The notes under the pieces are model-generated. The model was given only the letters and a program-made list of their open reading frames with translations, did not search any database and was not told the DNA's origin. This document shows, in pieces, positions 1 through 6,515 of a stretch of DNA of 9,115 nucleotides. The number at the start of each line of letters is the position of its first letter. Position 1 is the first letter of the stretch. Made by a program: the position numbers and the translations under genes. Source of the stretch: Thiotrichaceae bacterium (lineage in GTDB: Bacteria; Pseudomonadota; Gammaproteobacteria; Thiotrichales; Thiotrichaceae); contig JALWYT010000021.1 of NCBI GenBank assembly GCA_026992705.1, positions 1-9,115 of the forward strand, written 5' to 3'.

Positions 1-147
1 ATCACCACATAGAATAACGGCTGATATTTCCAGCAAAGCGTCGGTTGTGTGGTTGAAGCCCCCTGTTTCTACATCGACCACAACGGGCAGATAGCTACGG
101 AAGCGGTCAACCAGTGGGTGTTGTTGTATGTCATCATTATCATTCAT
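1..147 (-). CDS. rnt: Ribonuclease T, N-terminal 49 codons only
   Basis: Partial gene; it runs off the left edge of the window, so only the N-terminus is visible. I translated the strand directly: after a short acidic leader, residues 13-31 read LVDRFRSYLPVVVDVETGG plus F, followed by TDALLEI. This is the Exo I motif region of the DEDD exonuclease RNase T. Asp25 and Glu27 would be the first two of the four metal-binding acidic residues. RNase T is a homodimeric 3'-5' exoribonuclease that trims tRNA CCA ends and matures 5S and 23S rRNA 3' ends (family knowledge). The start is the ATG at 147..145; no other start is in frame upstream and I see no clear Shine-Dalgarno. It lies 61 nt downstream of darP on the same strand, so it may be co-transcribed with rimO-darP. 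Identity is confident from the motif; the remaining catalytic residues lie outside the window. Confidence 0.9.
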   Translation of the reverse strand, partial: MNDNDDIQQHPLVDRFRSYLPVVVDVETGGFNHTTDALLEISAVILCGD

Positions 148-208
148 GGAGTGAAGAGTACAGTAATGGCGATTAATTAGGAATGATAAGTTAAGTATGA
201 GGGCATAA

Positions 209-706
209 TTAAGCTTCTTGTAACGCTTTTAAGTATTGAAACAAACTACGGGCAGATTTTGGTGGTTTATTTAATTTTGCCTCCTTAGCCGCATTGCGGA
301 CTAATTGGCGTATATGTTGCCGATCAATTTGTGGGAATGTTGAGATAAGTTCCTCCATCACCGCGTTATCGCCTGCAATCAAGCGATCTCGCCATTGTTC
401 TAATTGATGAAAAGCGTCTGTGGCTTGCTTATCGGGTAAGTTTTGGCGTTTGATTTCTAGCTGGATGGTATCAATATCTTCATGCTCCATCAGCCCCGAA
501 ATATATTTTAGCTGACGCTTTAACGCCCCCTTTTGCAAACGCTTGGCTTCAAGGATGGCCCCCCGCATACGGTCAGACATTGGGATTTTGTCAAATTTGC
601 TATTTGCCATTTCGACTAATTGCTTGCCTAAGTTATGATGTTGCTTTTTAATGGCTTTAAGCTTGGTTTTATTTGGACGCTCAGCATATTCTTGATTATC
701 ATACAT
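209..706 (-). CDS. darP: DarP/YjgA, dual-action ribosomal maturation protein (DUF615)
   Basis: Complete 165-residue protein, slightly shorter than the E. coli protein of about 183 residues. It is highly charged, mostly helical and has no membrane segment. Recognisable family features are the N-terminal basic helix (KTKLKAIKKQ, about 14-23), the stretch PMSDRMRGAILEAKRL at 42-57, the basic block QLKYISGLM, and the C-terminal KSARSLFQYLK (150-160). DarP binds pre-50S particles and helps late 50S assembly at the peptidyl transferase centre (family knowledge). The ATG at 706..704 begins 3 nt after the rimO stop, which suggests translational coupling; its own Shine-Dalgarno would lie inside the end of rimO and is weak. 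The pairing with rimO, which modifies ribosomal protein S12, and rnt downstream make a ribosome/RNA maturation group. Confidence 0.93.
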   Translation of the reverse strand: MYDNQEYAERPNKTKLKAIKKQHHNLGKQLVEMANSKFDKIPMSDRMRGAILEAKRLQKGALKRQLKYISGLMEHEDIDTIQLEIKRQNLPDKQATDAFHQLEQWRDRLIAGDNAVMEELISTFPQIDRQHIRQLVRNAAKEAKLNKPPKSARSLFQYLKALQEA

Positions 707-709
707 GGC

Positions 710-2044
710 TTAATCTACCAATTTTCCCCATAAATCATGCTCATCAGAGTGCGTGATTTCTACATTAACAAACTGCCCTGATTCTAGCATTTCACCTTCA
801 ATATAAACCTGCCCGTCAATCTCAGGAGCATCGGCTTGGCTTCTGGCAATCGTCAAACCGTTTTCAACATGATCCGTCAATACGGTCATCTTTGTGCCAA
901 TCTTTTTAGCCAATTTTTTCGCACTGATGTCGGCTTGAATTTCCATAAAACGCTCCAAGCGTTCTTCTTTGACTGTCTCAGGCACAGGATCAGCCAAGCT
1001 ATTTGCCTCTGCTCCCTCAACGGGTGAATAAGTAAAACAGCCGACCCGATCTAATTGAGCCTCTTGAATAAAATCGAGCAACATTTGGAAATCATCTTCA
1101 GTCTCACTAGGGAAGCCAACGATAAAGGTACTGCGGATGGTTATATCAGGGCAAATCTCCCGCCATTGCTTGATACGATGCAAGACTTTTTCCGCATGAG
1201 CGGGGCGTTTCATCGCTTTTAATATTCGCGGGCTGGCGTGTTGGAAAGGAATATCCAGATACGGCAGAATTTTACCCTCCGTCATTAAGGGAATCAGCTT
1301 ATCAACATGCGGATAAGGATAAACATAGTGCAAACGCACCCAAATTCCCAACTGCCCCAATGCCTCAGCAAGCTCTTGAATATGCGTTTTCACAGGGCGA
1401 CCTTGCCAGAAACCTGTGCGATATTTGATGTCGATACCATAAGCACTGGTATCCTGCGACACCACTAATAGCTCTTTTACCCCCGCATTGGCTAAGTTTT
1501 CCGCCTCTTGCAAGACATCACCAATAGGGCGTGTGACTAAATCGCCACGCAAAGCAGGAATAATGCAAAAGGTACAACGATGATTACAGCCTTCGGATAT
1601 TTTCAAATAAGCATAATGATGTGGGGTTAATTTAATCCCCTGCGGTGGCAATAAATCCATATAAGGATCATGCGGAGCAGGCAAATGCTGATGTACCGCC
1701 TGCATCACCTCCTCGTAGGCGTGAGGCCCCGTCACCGCCAAAACATCAGGATGAGCCGCTAATACCTTATCCGATTCTGCCCCTAAACAGCCTGTCACAA
1801 TAACTCGACCATTTTCCTCCAATGCCTCACCAATAGCTTCCAAGGACTCCTCAACCGCCGCATCAATAAAGCCACAAGTATTAACAACGACCATATCCGC
1901 CTCATCATAACTAGGCAGGATGTTATAACCCTCAGAACGTAACTGGGTTAAAATTCGCTCTGAATCCACCAGTGCTTTCGGGCAACCAAGGCTAATAAAG
2001 CCAATATTCGCTTTACTCCCTTGCGGTGATGAATTGTCCATCAT
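710..2044 (-). CDS. rimO: Ribosomal protein S12 methylthiotransferase RimO
   Basis: Complete 444-residue radical SAM enzyme, close to the 441 of E. coli RimO. It adds a methylthio group to the conserved Asp of S12 (D88/D89) using two [4Fe-4S] clusters. Visible parts: an N-terminal methylthiotransferase domain with cluster cysteines at C21 (GCPKALVDSERIL context), C57 (VVNTCGF) and C86 (VTGCLG); the radical SAM motif CNHRCTFC with C153, C157 and C160; and a C-terminal TRAM domain from about 375 to 442. The GCPKALVDSE signature and lack of a tRNA-type MiaB context favour RimO over MiaB. The start is the first of two adjacent ATGs (2044..2042), with AGGAG at 2059..2055 upstream at 10-nt spacing. 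It is the first gene of a likely rimO-darP unit, diverging from the permease gene. Confidence 0.97.
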   Translation of the reverse strand: MMDNSSPQGSKANIGFISLGCPKALVDSERILTQLRSEGYNILPSYDEADMVVVNTCGFIDAAVEESLEAIGEALEENGRVIVTGCLGAESDKVLAAHPDVLAVTGPHAYEEVMQAVHQHLPAPHDPYMDLLPPQGIKLTPHHYAYLKISEGCNHRCTFCIIPALRGDLVTRPIGDVLQEAENLANAGVKELLVVSQDTSAYGIDIKYRTGFWQGRPVKTHIQELAEALGQLGIWVRLHYVYPYPHVDKLIPLMTEGKILPYLDIPFQHASPRILKAMKRPAHAEKVLHRIKQWREICPDITIRSTFIVGFPSETEDDFQMLLDFIQEAQLDRVGCFTYSPVEGAEANSLADPVPETVKEERLERFMEIQADISAKKLAKKIGTKMTVLTDHVENGLTIARSQADAPEIDGQVYIEGEMLESGQFVNVEITHSDEHDLWGKLVD

Positions 2045-2417
2045 GATTTAAGCACTCCTGATGTCATTATTGGGTGACTGATTTTATGGGGGTGTATGGA
2101 AGACAGTAAAGTCTACACATGATAATAGTGCATCAATTCACTAAATCCATCAACTTTCCATACTTATCAGCCATATCATAATTTCACTTGATCAATTGAG
2201 CTTTTTACGAAGAACTTTCTAGTATTTTGATAATTGCATATTCGATATTAAACGTTTGGTTTCAGTAATAAATTTATACTGATCCTAATTGTTTAAGGTT
2301 CCAGCTATTTCAGATTTAGTCCATTACTAGCTTTTATAGAAGTCAACCTATTTTTTTTGGTACAAGTCTGTAGTATGCTCTGCGACAATTTTATTTTGAC
2401 CTTAGGATCTCAGCATT
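2045..2417. other. AT-rich divergent intergenic spacer (373 bp)
   Basis: This gene-free stretch separates the divergently transcribed rimO and permease genes and must hold both promoters. It is very AT-rich: line 2221-2280 counts 13 G or C in 60. It contains the rimO Shine-Dalgarno (AGGAG, minus strand, 2059..2055) and a weak permease one (AGGA, 2404-2407, 10 nt before ATG). A TATACT at 2275-2280 could be a permease -10 element, but no good -35 sits in front of it. An 8-bp palindrome TTGATCAA occurs near 2190. I found no convincing small ORF, tRNA, riboswitch-like fold, or repeat shared with the other end of the permease gene. Confidence 0.6.
2081..2110 (-). promoter_or_regulatory. Candidate sigma-70 promoter for rimO
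   Basis: On the minus strand, TTTACT (2110..2105, 4 of 6 to TTGACA) is followed after 18 nt by TAAAAT (2086..2081, 5 of 6 to TATAAT). Transcription would start near 2074, giving a leader of about 30 nt that includes the AGGAG at 2059..2055. The placement is sensible, but such matches arise by chance in AT-rich DNA. Confidence 0.3.
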
Positions 2418-4376
2418 ATGCCAAATGTTATTTCAGATAAAGTTAAAAAGCACCTAGTGCCAGCTATAATTTTTATTGCAGTTGCTATATTTCTAGCCTT
2501 TAAAGTTCCAACAGTTGCTATCGCATGGGTAACGGCAATTTTGTTGTTAACAATTTATCTGTTTGCATTTGAAGTGGTTGATGTTGATATTGCTGCTTTA
2601 AGTATTATGGTACTACTAGGTTTAACAAGTTTATTTTTTCCAGTTATGGGCTTGGATAAACCTTTAGTTGATTCTAAGGATTTATTCGATGGCTTTGCTA
2701 GTAATGCAGTGATGTCAATTATTGCTGTTATGATTATTGGAGCAGGTCTGGATAAAACAGGGATTATGACAAAAGTTGCAGGCTTTATTTTGAATGTCGG
2801 TGGAACATCAGAAAAACGGATTATTCCGATTGTATCAAGTACTGTAGCATTTATATCCTCTTTTATGCAAAATGTCGGTGCGGCGGCTTTATTTTTACCT
2901 GTTGTTTCACGTATTTCAGCTCGCTCTGGTGTGCCAATGTCACGTTTATTAATGCCTATGGGCTTTTGTGCTATTTTGGGTGGAACGATGACAATGGTTG
3001 GCTCATCACCCTTAATTTTACTCAATGATTTGATTTTGACTTCAAATACAGCTTTACCTGCTAATCAGCAAATGGAGACGTGGAGTTTGTTTTCTGTAAC
3101 ACCGATTGGTTTACCGCTAGTTTTAGCTGGAATTATTTACTTTGTACTAGCTGGTCGTTATGTATTGCCAAGTTCAAAGGAAGAAAGTAGTACGACGGGC
3201 TCAGATGCAATGAAATATTTTCATGATGTTTACGGTATTGATTATGAGTTATTTGAGGTGGTAATTACCGATAATAGTGATTTAATTGGTATGAAGCTCG
3301 ATGAAGTTGAAACAAAATATCAAGTGAGAATTATTGCAACTAAATTGCCAGGTCAAGAAACAAGAGTAGGACCAGGGGCGTTAGATCGTGACACCGGTTT
3401 AAAGGCAGGAATGGTACTTGGTGTTGTTGCAGAACCTAAAAACTTAGATCACTTTGTTGAGAAATATAATCTAAAAAAACGTGATGAACTACGTACCTTT
3501 TTTGAAGCTTTAGCAAATACTAAGGCTGGTATTGCTGAAGTGGTTATCCCACCAAGTTCTAAATTAATTGGTAAAAGTGCTCGTGATGTATGGATGCGTA
3601 AACGTTATGGAATCGCAATGGTTGGTTTACATCGTGATGGTAAAACGATGCGAGAAGGTGAGGATATTCGTAATATACCTTTTCACTCTGGTGATACCTT
3701 AGTCGTACATACGACTTGGGAAGCTTTAGCTCGTTTAGAAAAGGATAAGAATTTTGTAGTCATTACTACAGAATATCCACGTGAAGAACTTCGTCCTAAA
3801 AAAGTCTTATGGGCAGGATTATTTTTTGCTATTGCTTTATCAATGGTGCTTTTTACTGATATTCGTTTATCAATTGCATTGCTAACAGGTGCAGTAGGTA
3901 TGATTTTATCAGGTGTATTAAAAATTGATGAAGCTTATGAAGCCGTTTCATGGAAAACTGTATTTTTATTAGCAAGTTTAATACCTTTAGGACTTGCTGT
4001 TGAGCAAACGGGAACGGCTAAATGGATTGCCGAACAAACACTAAGTGTAGTGGGTGATATGCCAATTTGGGTCATTCAATTATCTGTCGCTGCACTTGCA
4101 ACCTTTTTTACCCTAGTTATGTCTAATGTTGGAGCAACGGTATTATTAGTACCGTTAGCTGTTAATATCGCTATTGGAGTTGGTGCTAATCCTGCGGTCT
4201 TTGCTTTGATTGTAGCAATTGCCACCTCAAATTCATTTTTAATCCCTACACATCAAGTTAATGCTTTAATTATGGGACCAGGTGGTTATCGTGTACCAGA
4301 CTATATCCGAGCTGGTGGTATAATGACGTTCTTATTCCTTGTTATTTTGATATCTGTGATTAATTTATTGTATTAA
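2418..4376 (+). CDS. SLC13/DASS-type permease with two central RCK_C (TrkA-C) domains
   Basis: A 652-residue inner-membrane transporter, the only plus-strand gene here. Hydrophobic segments fall in two halves (about 13-250 and 463-651) flanking a soluble stretch of about 252-460. That stretch fits two tandem TrkA-C/RCK_C domains (about 275-350 and 372-450; the second contains the PPSSKLIGKSARD and HSGDTLVV patterns). Each membrane half carries an SNT-like hairpin motif: QNVGAAAL at 151-158 and SNVGATVL at 569-576, plus GGTMTMVGSSP at 188-198 and TSNSFLIPTHQVN at 603-615. This layout is typical of the SLC13 group that includes E. coli YfbS and algal SLT sulfate transporters. Substrate (sulfate, dicarboxylate or other anion, probably Na+-coupled) cannot be read from sequence. 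AGGA at 2404-2407 lies 10 nt before the ATG. The gene has visibly lower GC than its neighbours. It is probably monocistronic. Confidence 0.88.
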   Translation: MPNVISDKVKKHLVPAIIFIAVAIFLAFKVPTVAIAWVTAILLLTIYLFAFEVVDVDIAALSIMVLLGLTSLFFPVMGLDKPLVDSKDLFDGFASNAVMSIIAVMIIGAGLDKTGIMTKVAGFILNVGGTSEKRIIPIVSSTVAFISSFMQNVGAAALFLPVVSRISARSGVPMSRLLMPMGFCAILGGTMTMVGSSPLILLNDLILTSNTALPANQQMETWSLFSVTPIGLPLVLAGIIYFVLAGRYVLPSSKEESSTTGSDAMKYFHDVYGIDYELFEVVITDNSDLIGMKLDEVETKYQVRIIATKLPGQETRVGPGALDRDTGLKAGMVLGVVAEPKNLDHFVEKYNLKKRDELRTFFEALANTKAGIAEVVIPPSSKLIGKSARDVWMRKRYGIAMVGLHRDGKTMREGEDIRNIPFHSGDTLVVHTTWEALARLEKDKNFVVITTEYPREELRPKKVLWAGLFFAIALSMVLFTDIRLSIALLTGAVGMILSGVLKIDEAYEAVSWKTVFLLASLIPLGLAVEQTGTAKWIAEQTLSVVGDMPIWVIQLSVAALATFFTLVMSNVGATVLLVPLAVNIAIGVGANPAVFALIVAIATSNSFLIPTHQVNALIMGPGGYRVPDYIRAGGIMTFLFLVILISVINLLY

Positions 4377-4399
4377 GTTTGCTTAAATAATCTATGATT

Positions 4400-4439
4400 T
4401 AGCTTTACTATGGTGATGGTGGTAACTATAGTAAAGCTA
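4400..4439. terminator. Hairpin between convergent permease and gmhB genes
   Basis: TAGCTTTACTAT at 4400-4411 is perfectly complementary to ATAGTAAAGCTA at 4428-4439. The stem is 12 bp and can extend by a G-U and a G-C pair, leaving a 12-nt loop. It lies 24 nt after the permease stop and 33 nt beyond the gmhB stop, where a shared bidirectional terminator is expected. The stem is AT-rich and has no clean U-run on either strand, so it may instead be an mRNA 3'-end stabiliser, or a weak terminator. Confidence 0.45.
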
Positions 4440-4471
4440 TGTGATGAATTGATTAAATTACTTAGACTCGA

Positions 4472-5026
4472 TTAGTTAGTAATATCTGTAGCTAAAAGTA
4501 CCTGTACAAGCTCTTGTAAATTATTATAAATCTTTACCGTATTAGGCAATTCACTGCTCACGAGAGTTCTTTCACCTTTGCCTGTTTTGACTAGAGCAAA
4601 ATCAACGCCTGCATTTTGAGCAGCTTGCATATCCGCTATTTTATCGCCAATCATAATCGTTTGATTTTTATCGGCTGTTAGCGTTTCTATAATTTCATTC
4701 AACATACCCGCCTGAGGTTTTCGGCATTGGCAATTATCTGTTGGTGCATGTGGGCAGTAAGCGATATAATCAACACTCACACCATAGGTTTGTAGCAGTT
4801 TTGCCATTTTATCGTGCATGGCATTGAGTGTATCAAGATTATAATAGCCGCGAGCAATACCTGATTGGTTTGTCGCGACAGCAACGAGATAGCCTGCTTT
4901 TTTTAATTTGGCAATAGCCTCTATGCTGCCCTGAATCGGAATCCACTCTTCTGGTGATTTAATATAATTATCCGAATCCTCATTAATCACACCATCACGA
5001 TCTAAAATAACTAACGGCTTAGGCAT
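4472..5026 (-). CDS. gmhB: D-glycero-beta-D-manno-heptose-1,7-bisphosphate 7-phosphatase GmhB
   Basis: Complete 184-residue cytosolic HAD-superfamily phosphatase. It removes the 7-phosphate from heptose 1,7-bisphosphate in the ADP-L-glycero-D-manno-heptose pathway to the LPS inner core. HAD motif I is LDRDGVIN with nucleophile Asp9 and acid/base Asp11; motif II is around TNQSG (52-56). A CxH...CxC zinc site is at C91, H93, C99 and C101, typical of GmhB rather than of histidinol phosphatase fusions. It is followed by R102/K103, with motif III/IV GDKIAD and metal ligands D128 and D132. The length matches the family (about 190). The ATG at 5026..5024 overlaps the end of rdgB by 8 nt, so translation is probably coupled. 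It is the last gene of rph-rdgB-gmhB. The pathway partner gmhA lies in the other minus-strand cluster of this window. Confidence 0.93.
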   Translation of the reverse strand: MPKPLVILDRDGVINEDSDNYIKSPEEWIPIQGSIEAIAKLKKAGYLVAVATNQSGIARGYYNLDTLNAMHDKMAKLLQTYGVSVDYIAYCPHAPTDNCQCRKPQAGMLNEIIETLTADKNQTIMIGDKIADMQAAQNAGVDFALVKTGKGERTLVSSELPNTVKIYNNLQELVQVLLATDITN

Positions 5027-5615
5027 GGCGTTTTTTCAGTGCAGCGAGTAATAATCGTAAGGCTTGCCCACGGTGGCTAATGCGATTTTTCTCATCAGGG
5101 TCAATTTCTGCCGAGCTACAACCATGCGTTGGAACATAAAACAAAGGATCATAACCGAAGCCATTTTCCCCTTTTAGCTCATGCAAAATAGAACCTTCCC
5201 ATGCGGCATCCGCAATAATGGGCGATGGGTCTTCGGCGTGTCGCATATACACAATACAGCAACGAAAGCGGGCTGTGCGTTTGTCATCAGGCACGTCTTT
5301 CATGGTTTCTAATAATTTGATGTTGTTCGCATCATCACCTTCACCCGAATAGCGGGCAGAATAAATCCCTGGAAGCCCATTTAACGCATCCACTTCAATG
5401 CCAGAGTCATCGGCTAAAGCTGGCAAGCCTGTAATTTTTGCGGCATGACGGGCTTTTATAATGGCATTCTCGACAAAGGTTAAGCCTGTTTCTTCCACAT
5501 CAGGAACATTGAATTCAGATTGTTTGATAATTTCCATATCTTGACTCGACAACATACGGATAAATTCACGCAATTTGCCTTGATTGCCGCTTGCCAATAC
5601 TACTTTTTGCGTCAT
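5019..5615 (-). CDS. rdgB: XTP/dITP pyrophosphatase RdgB (HAM1/NTPase family)
   Basis: Complete 198-residue enzyme (E. coli 197) that hydrolyses non-canonical purine triphosphates (dITP, XTP, ITP) to monophosphates, keeping deaminated bases out of DNA and RNA. Seen motifs: N-terminal substrate motif LASGNQGKLREF with S9, N11 and K14; the acidic pair E41/E42; ALADDSGIEVDALNGLPG with the catalytic/Mg-binding Asp69 and Asp70; base-recognition loop GFGYDPLF (152-159); and the C-terminal SHRGQAL (180-186). The ATG at 5615..5613 lies 2 nt after the rph stop and has AGGA on the minus strand 8 nt upstream, a good ribosome site inside the end of rph. It sits between rph and gmhB in a tight operon. All key residues are present. 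Confidence 0.96.
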   Translation of the reverse strand: MTQKVVLASGNQGKLREFIRMLSSQDMEIIKQSEFNVPDVEETGLTFVENAIIKARHAAKITGLPALADDSGIEVDALNGLPGIYSARYSGEGDDANNIKLLETMKDVPDDKRTARFRCCIVYMRHAEDPSPIIADAAWEGSILHELKGENGFGYDPLFYVPTHGCSSAEIDPDEKNRISHRGQALRLLLAALKKRHA

Positions 5616-5617
5616 GT

Positions 5618-6334
5618 TTATTTTCCTAATGCTTGATTTTGAGCCGCAAAGATTTGTTTGATGCCTTTTTCTGCCAAATCCAACATTTGATTCAGCTCAT
5701 CACGGCTAAACGTATGCCCTTCTGCAGTGCCTTGAACCTCGATTAAACCACCATCACTATTCATTACAATATTCATATCGGTTTCGGCAGTAGAATCTTC
5801 TGCATAGTCTAAATCCAATACAGGTGTGCCTTCATAAACCCCCACAGAGATAGATGCAAGCTGACCATGCAATGGATTTTTCTCAAGTTCTCCGCTATCC
5901 AGCAAGCCTTGAATCGCATCATGCAATGCCACATACGCACCACTAATTGATGCCGTGCGAGTACCGCCATCTGCTTGAATGACATCACAATCTAGGATAA
6001 TTTGTCGCTCGCCAAGAGCTTCAAGATCAACCACTGCACGCAAGGAGCGACCAATTAATCGCTGGATTTCTTGCGTACGACCACTTTGCTTACCGCCTGC
6101 TGCTTCACGTCGCATCCGTGAACCTGTTGAACGTGGCAACATGCCGTATTCTGCGGTCACCCAGCCTTGCCCTTTGCCCCGCAACCAAGGCGGCAGACGC
6201 TCTTCAATACTGGCAGTGCATAATACTTTGGTATTGCCAAACTCAATGAATACCGAACCTTCGGCGTGCATGGTGTAATTTCGCGTGATCGTGATTTCAC
6301 GCATTTGATTAGGAGCTCGTTCACTAGGTCGCAT
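5618..6334 (-). CDS. rph: Ribonuclease PH
   Basis: Complete phosphorolytic 3'-5' exoribonuclease that trims tRNA 3' precursors down to near CCA, releasing nucleoside diphosphates; it works as a hexamer. I place the start at the ATG at 6334..6332, giving MRPSERAPNQ and 238 residues, the same length and opening (MRP) as E. coli Rph. A longer reading from a TTG at 6346 adds only MSEK. GAG at 6344..6342 sits 7 nt before the ATG and supports the shorter form. Visible family motifs: RNYTMHAEGSV, TAEYGMLPRST, phosphate-binding Arg86, LDCDVIQADGGTRTASI (about 114-130), and DLDYAEDSTAETDMN carrying the conserved Asp180 and Asp186. No frameshift like that of the E. coli K-12 rph-1 allele is seen. It is the first gene of rph-rdgB-gmhB. 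Confidence 0.96.
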   Translation of the reverse strand: MRPSERAPNQMREITITRNYTMHAEGSVFIEFGNTKVLCTASIEERLPPWLRGKGQGWVTAEYGMLPRSTGSRMRREAAGGKQSGRTQEIQRLIGRSLRAVVDLEALGERQIILDCDVIQADGGTRTASISGAYVALHDAIQGLLDSGELEKNPLHGQLASISVGVYEGTPVLDLDYAEDSTAETDMNIVMNSDGGLIEVQGTAEGHTFSRDELNQMLDLAEKGIKQIFAAQNQALGK

Positions 6335-6451
6335 TTTTTCACTCAATGTTAATTGTTTAAGATCTGAATTATTAAAGAATAAGAAAGAGGGCTTTCAATA
6401 CTATAAGAGTTAAGTAAATAGTTTGCAGAATAGAAAGTCTTTTATGAAAAG

Positions 6452-6460
6452 ATTATAACA
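6452..6460 (-). promoter_or_regulatory. Extended -10 promoter element upstream of rph
   Basis: On the minus strand the sequence TGTTATAAT combines a perfect TATAAT (6457..6452) with the TGn extension (6460..6458). No clear TTGACA-like box lies 16-18 nt upstream, as is usual for extended -10 promoters. Initiation near 6445 would give rph a leader of about 110 nt. A second, weaker -10 (TATAGT, 6405..6400) lies closer to the gene. This would let rph-rdgB-gmhB be transcribed independently of argA. Confidence 0.45.
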
Positions 6461-6515
6461 GTTGCATTTAGTACAATAACAGGAATATTCAAAGATCAGA
6501 GAAATTTGTCATAAA

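Noticed and set aside
2351..2379. T-run plus TATGCT as a permease promoter
   Set aside because: The -35 position would be only TTTTTT, and the -10 match is poor. Chance is likely in such AT-rich DNA.
2555..3025. 156-codon open frame on the minus strand inside the permease gene
   Set aside because: It is antisense to clear membrane segments of the permease. Its Ile/Thr/Lys/Pro-rich composition mirrors the hydrophobic codons on the other strand, and it resembles no family.
5979..6278. 99-codon plus-strand open frame over rph
   Set aside because: It lies opposite strongly conserved Rph motifs, is Arg/Pro/Ser-rich as antisense shadows usually are, and has no ribosome site of note.
6438..6452. 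Small inverted repeat TCTTTT-ATG-AAAAGA downstream of argA as a terminator
   Set aside because: It has only six AT-rich pairs and no U-run, so it is too weak to call. It also abuts the likely rph promoter.
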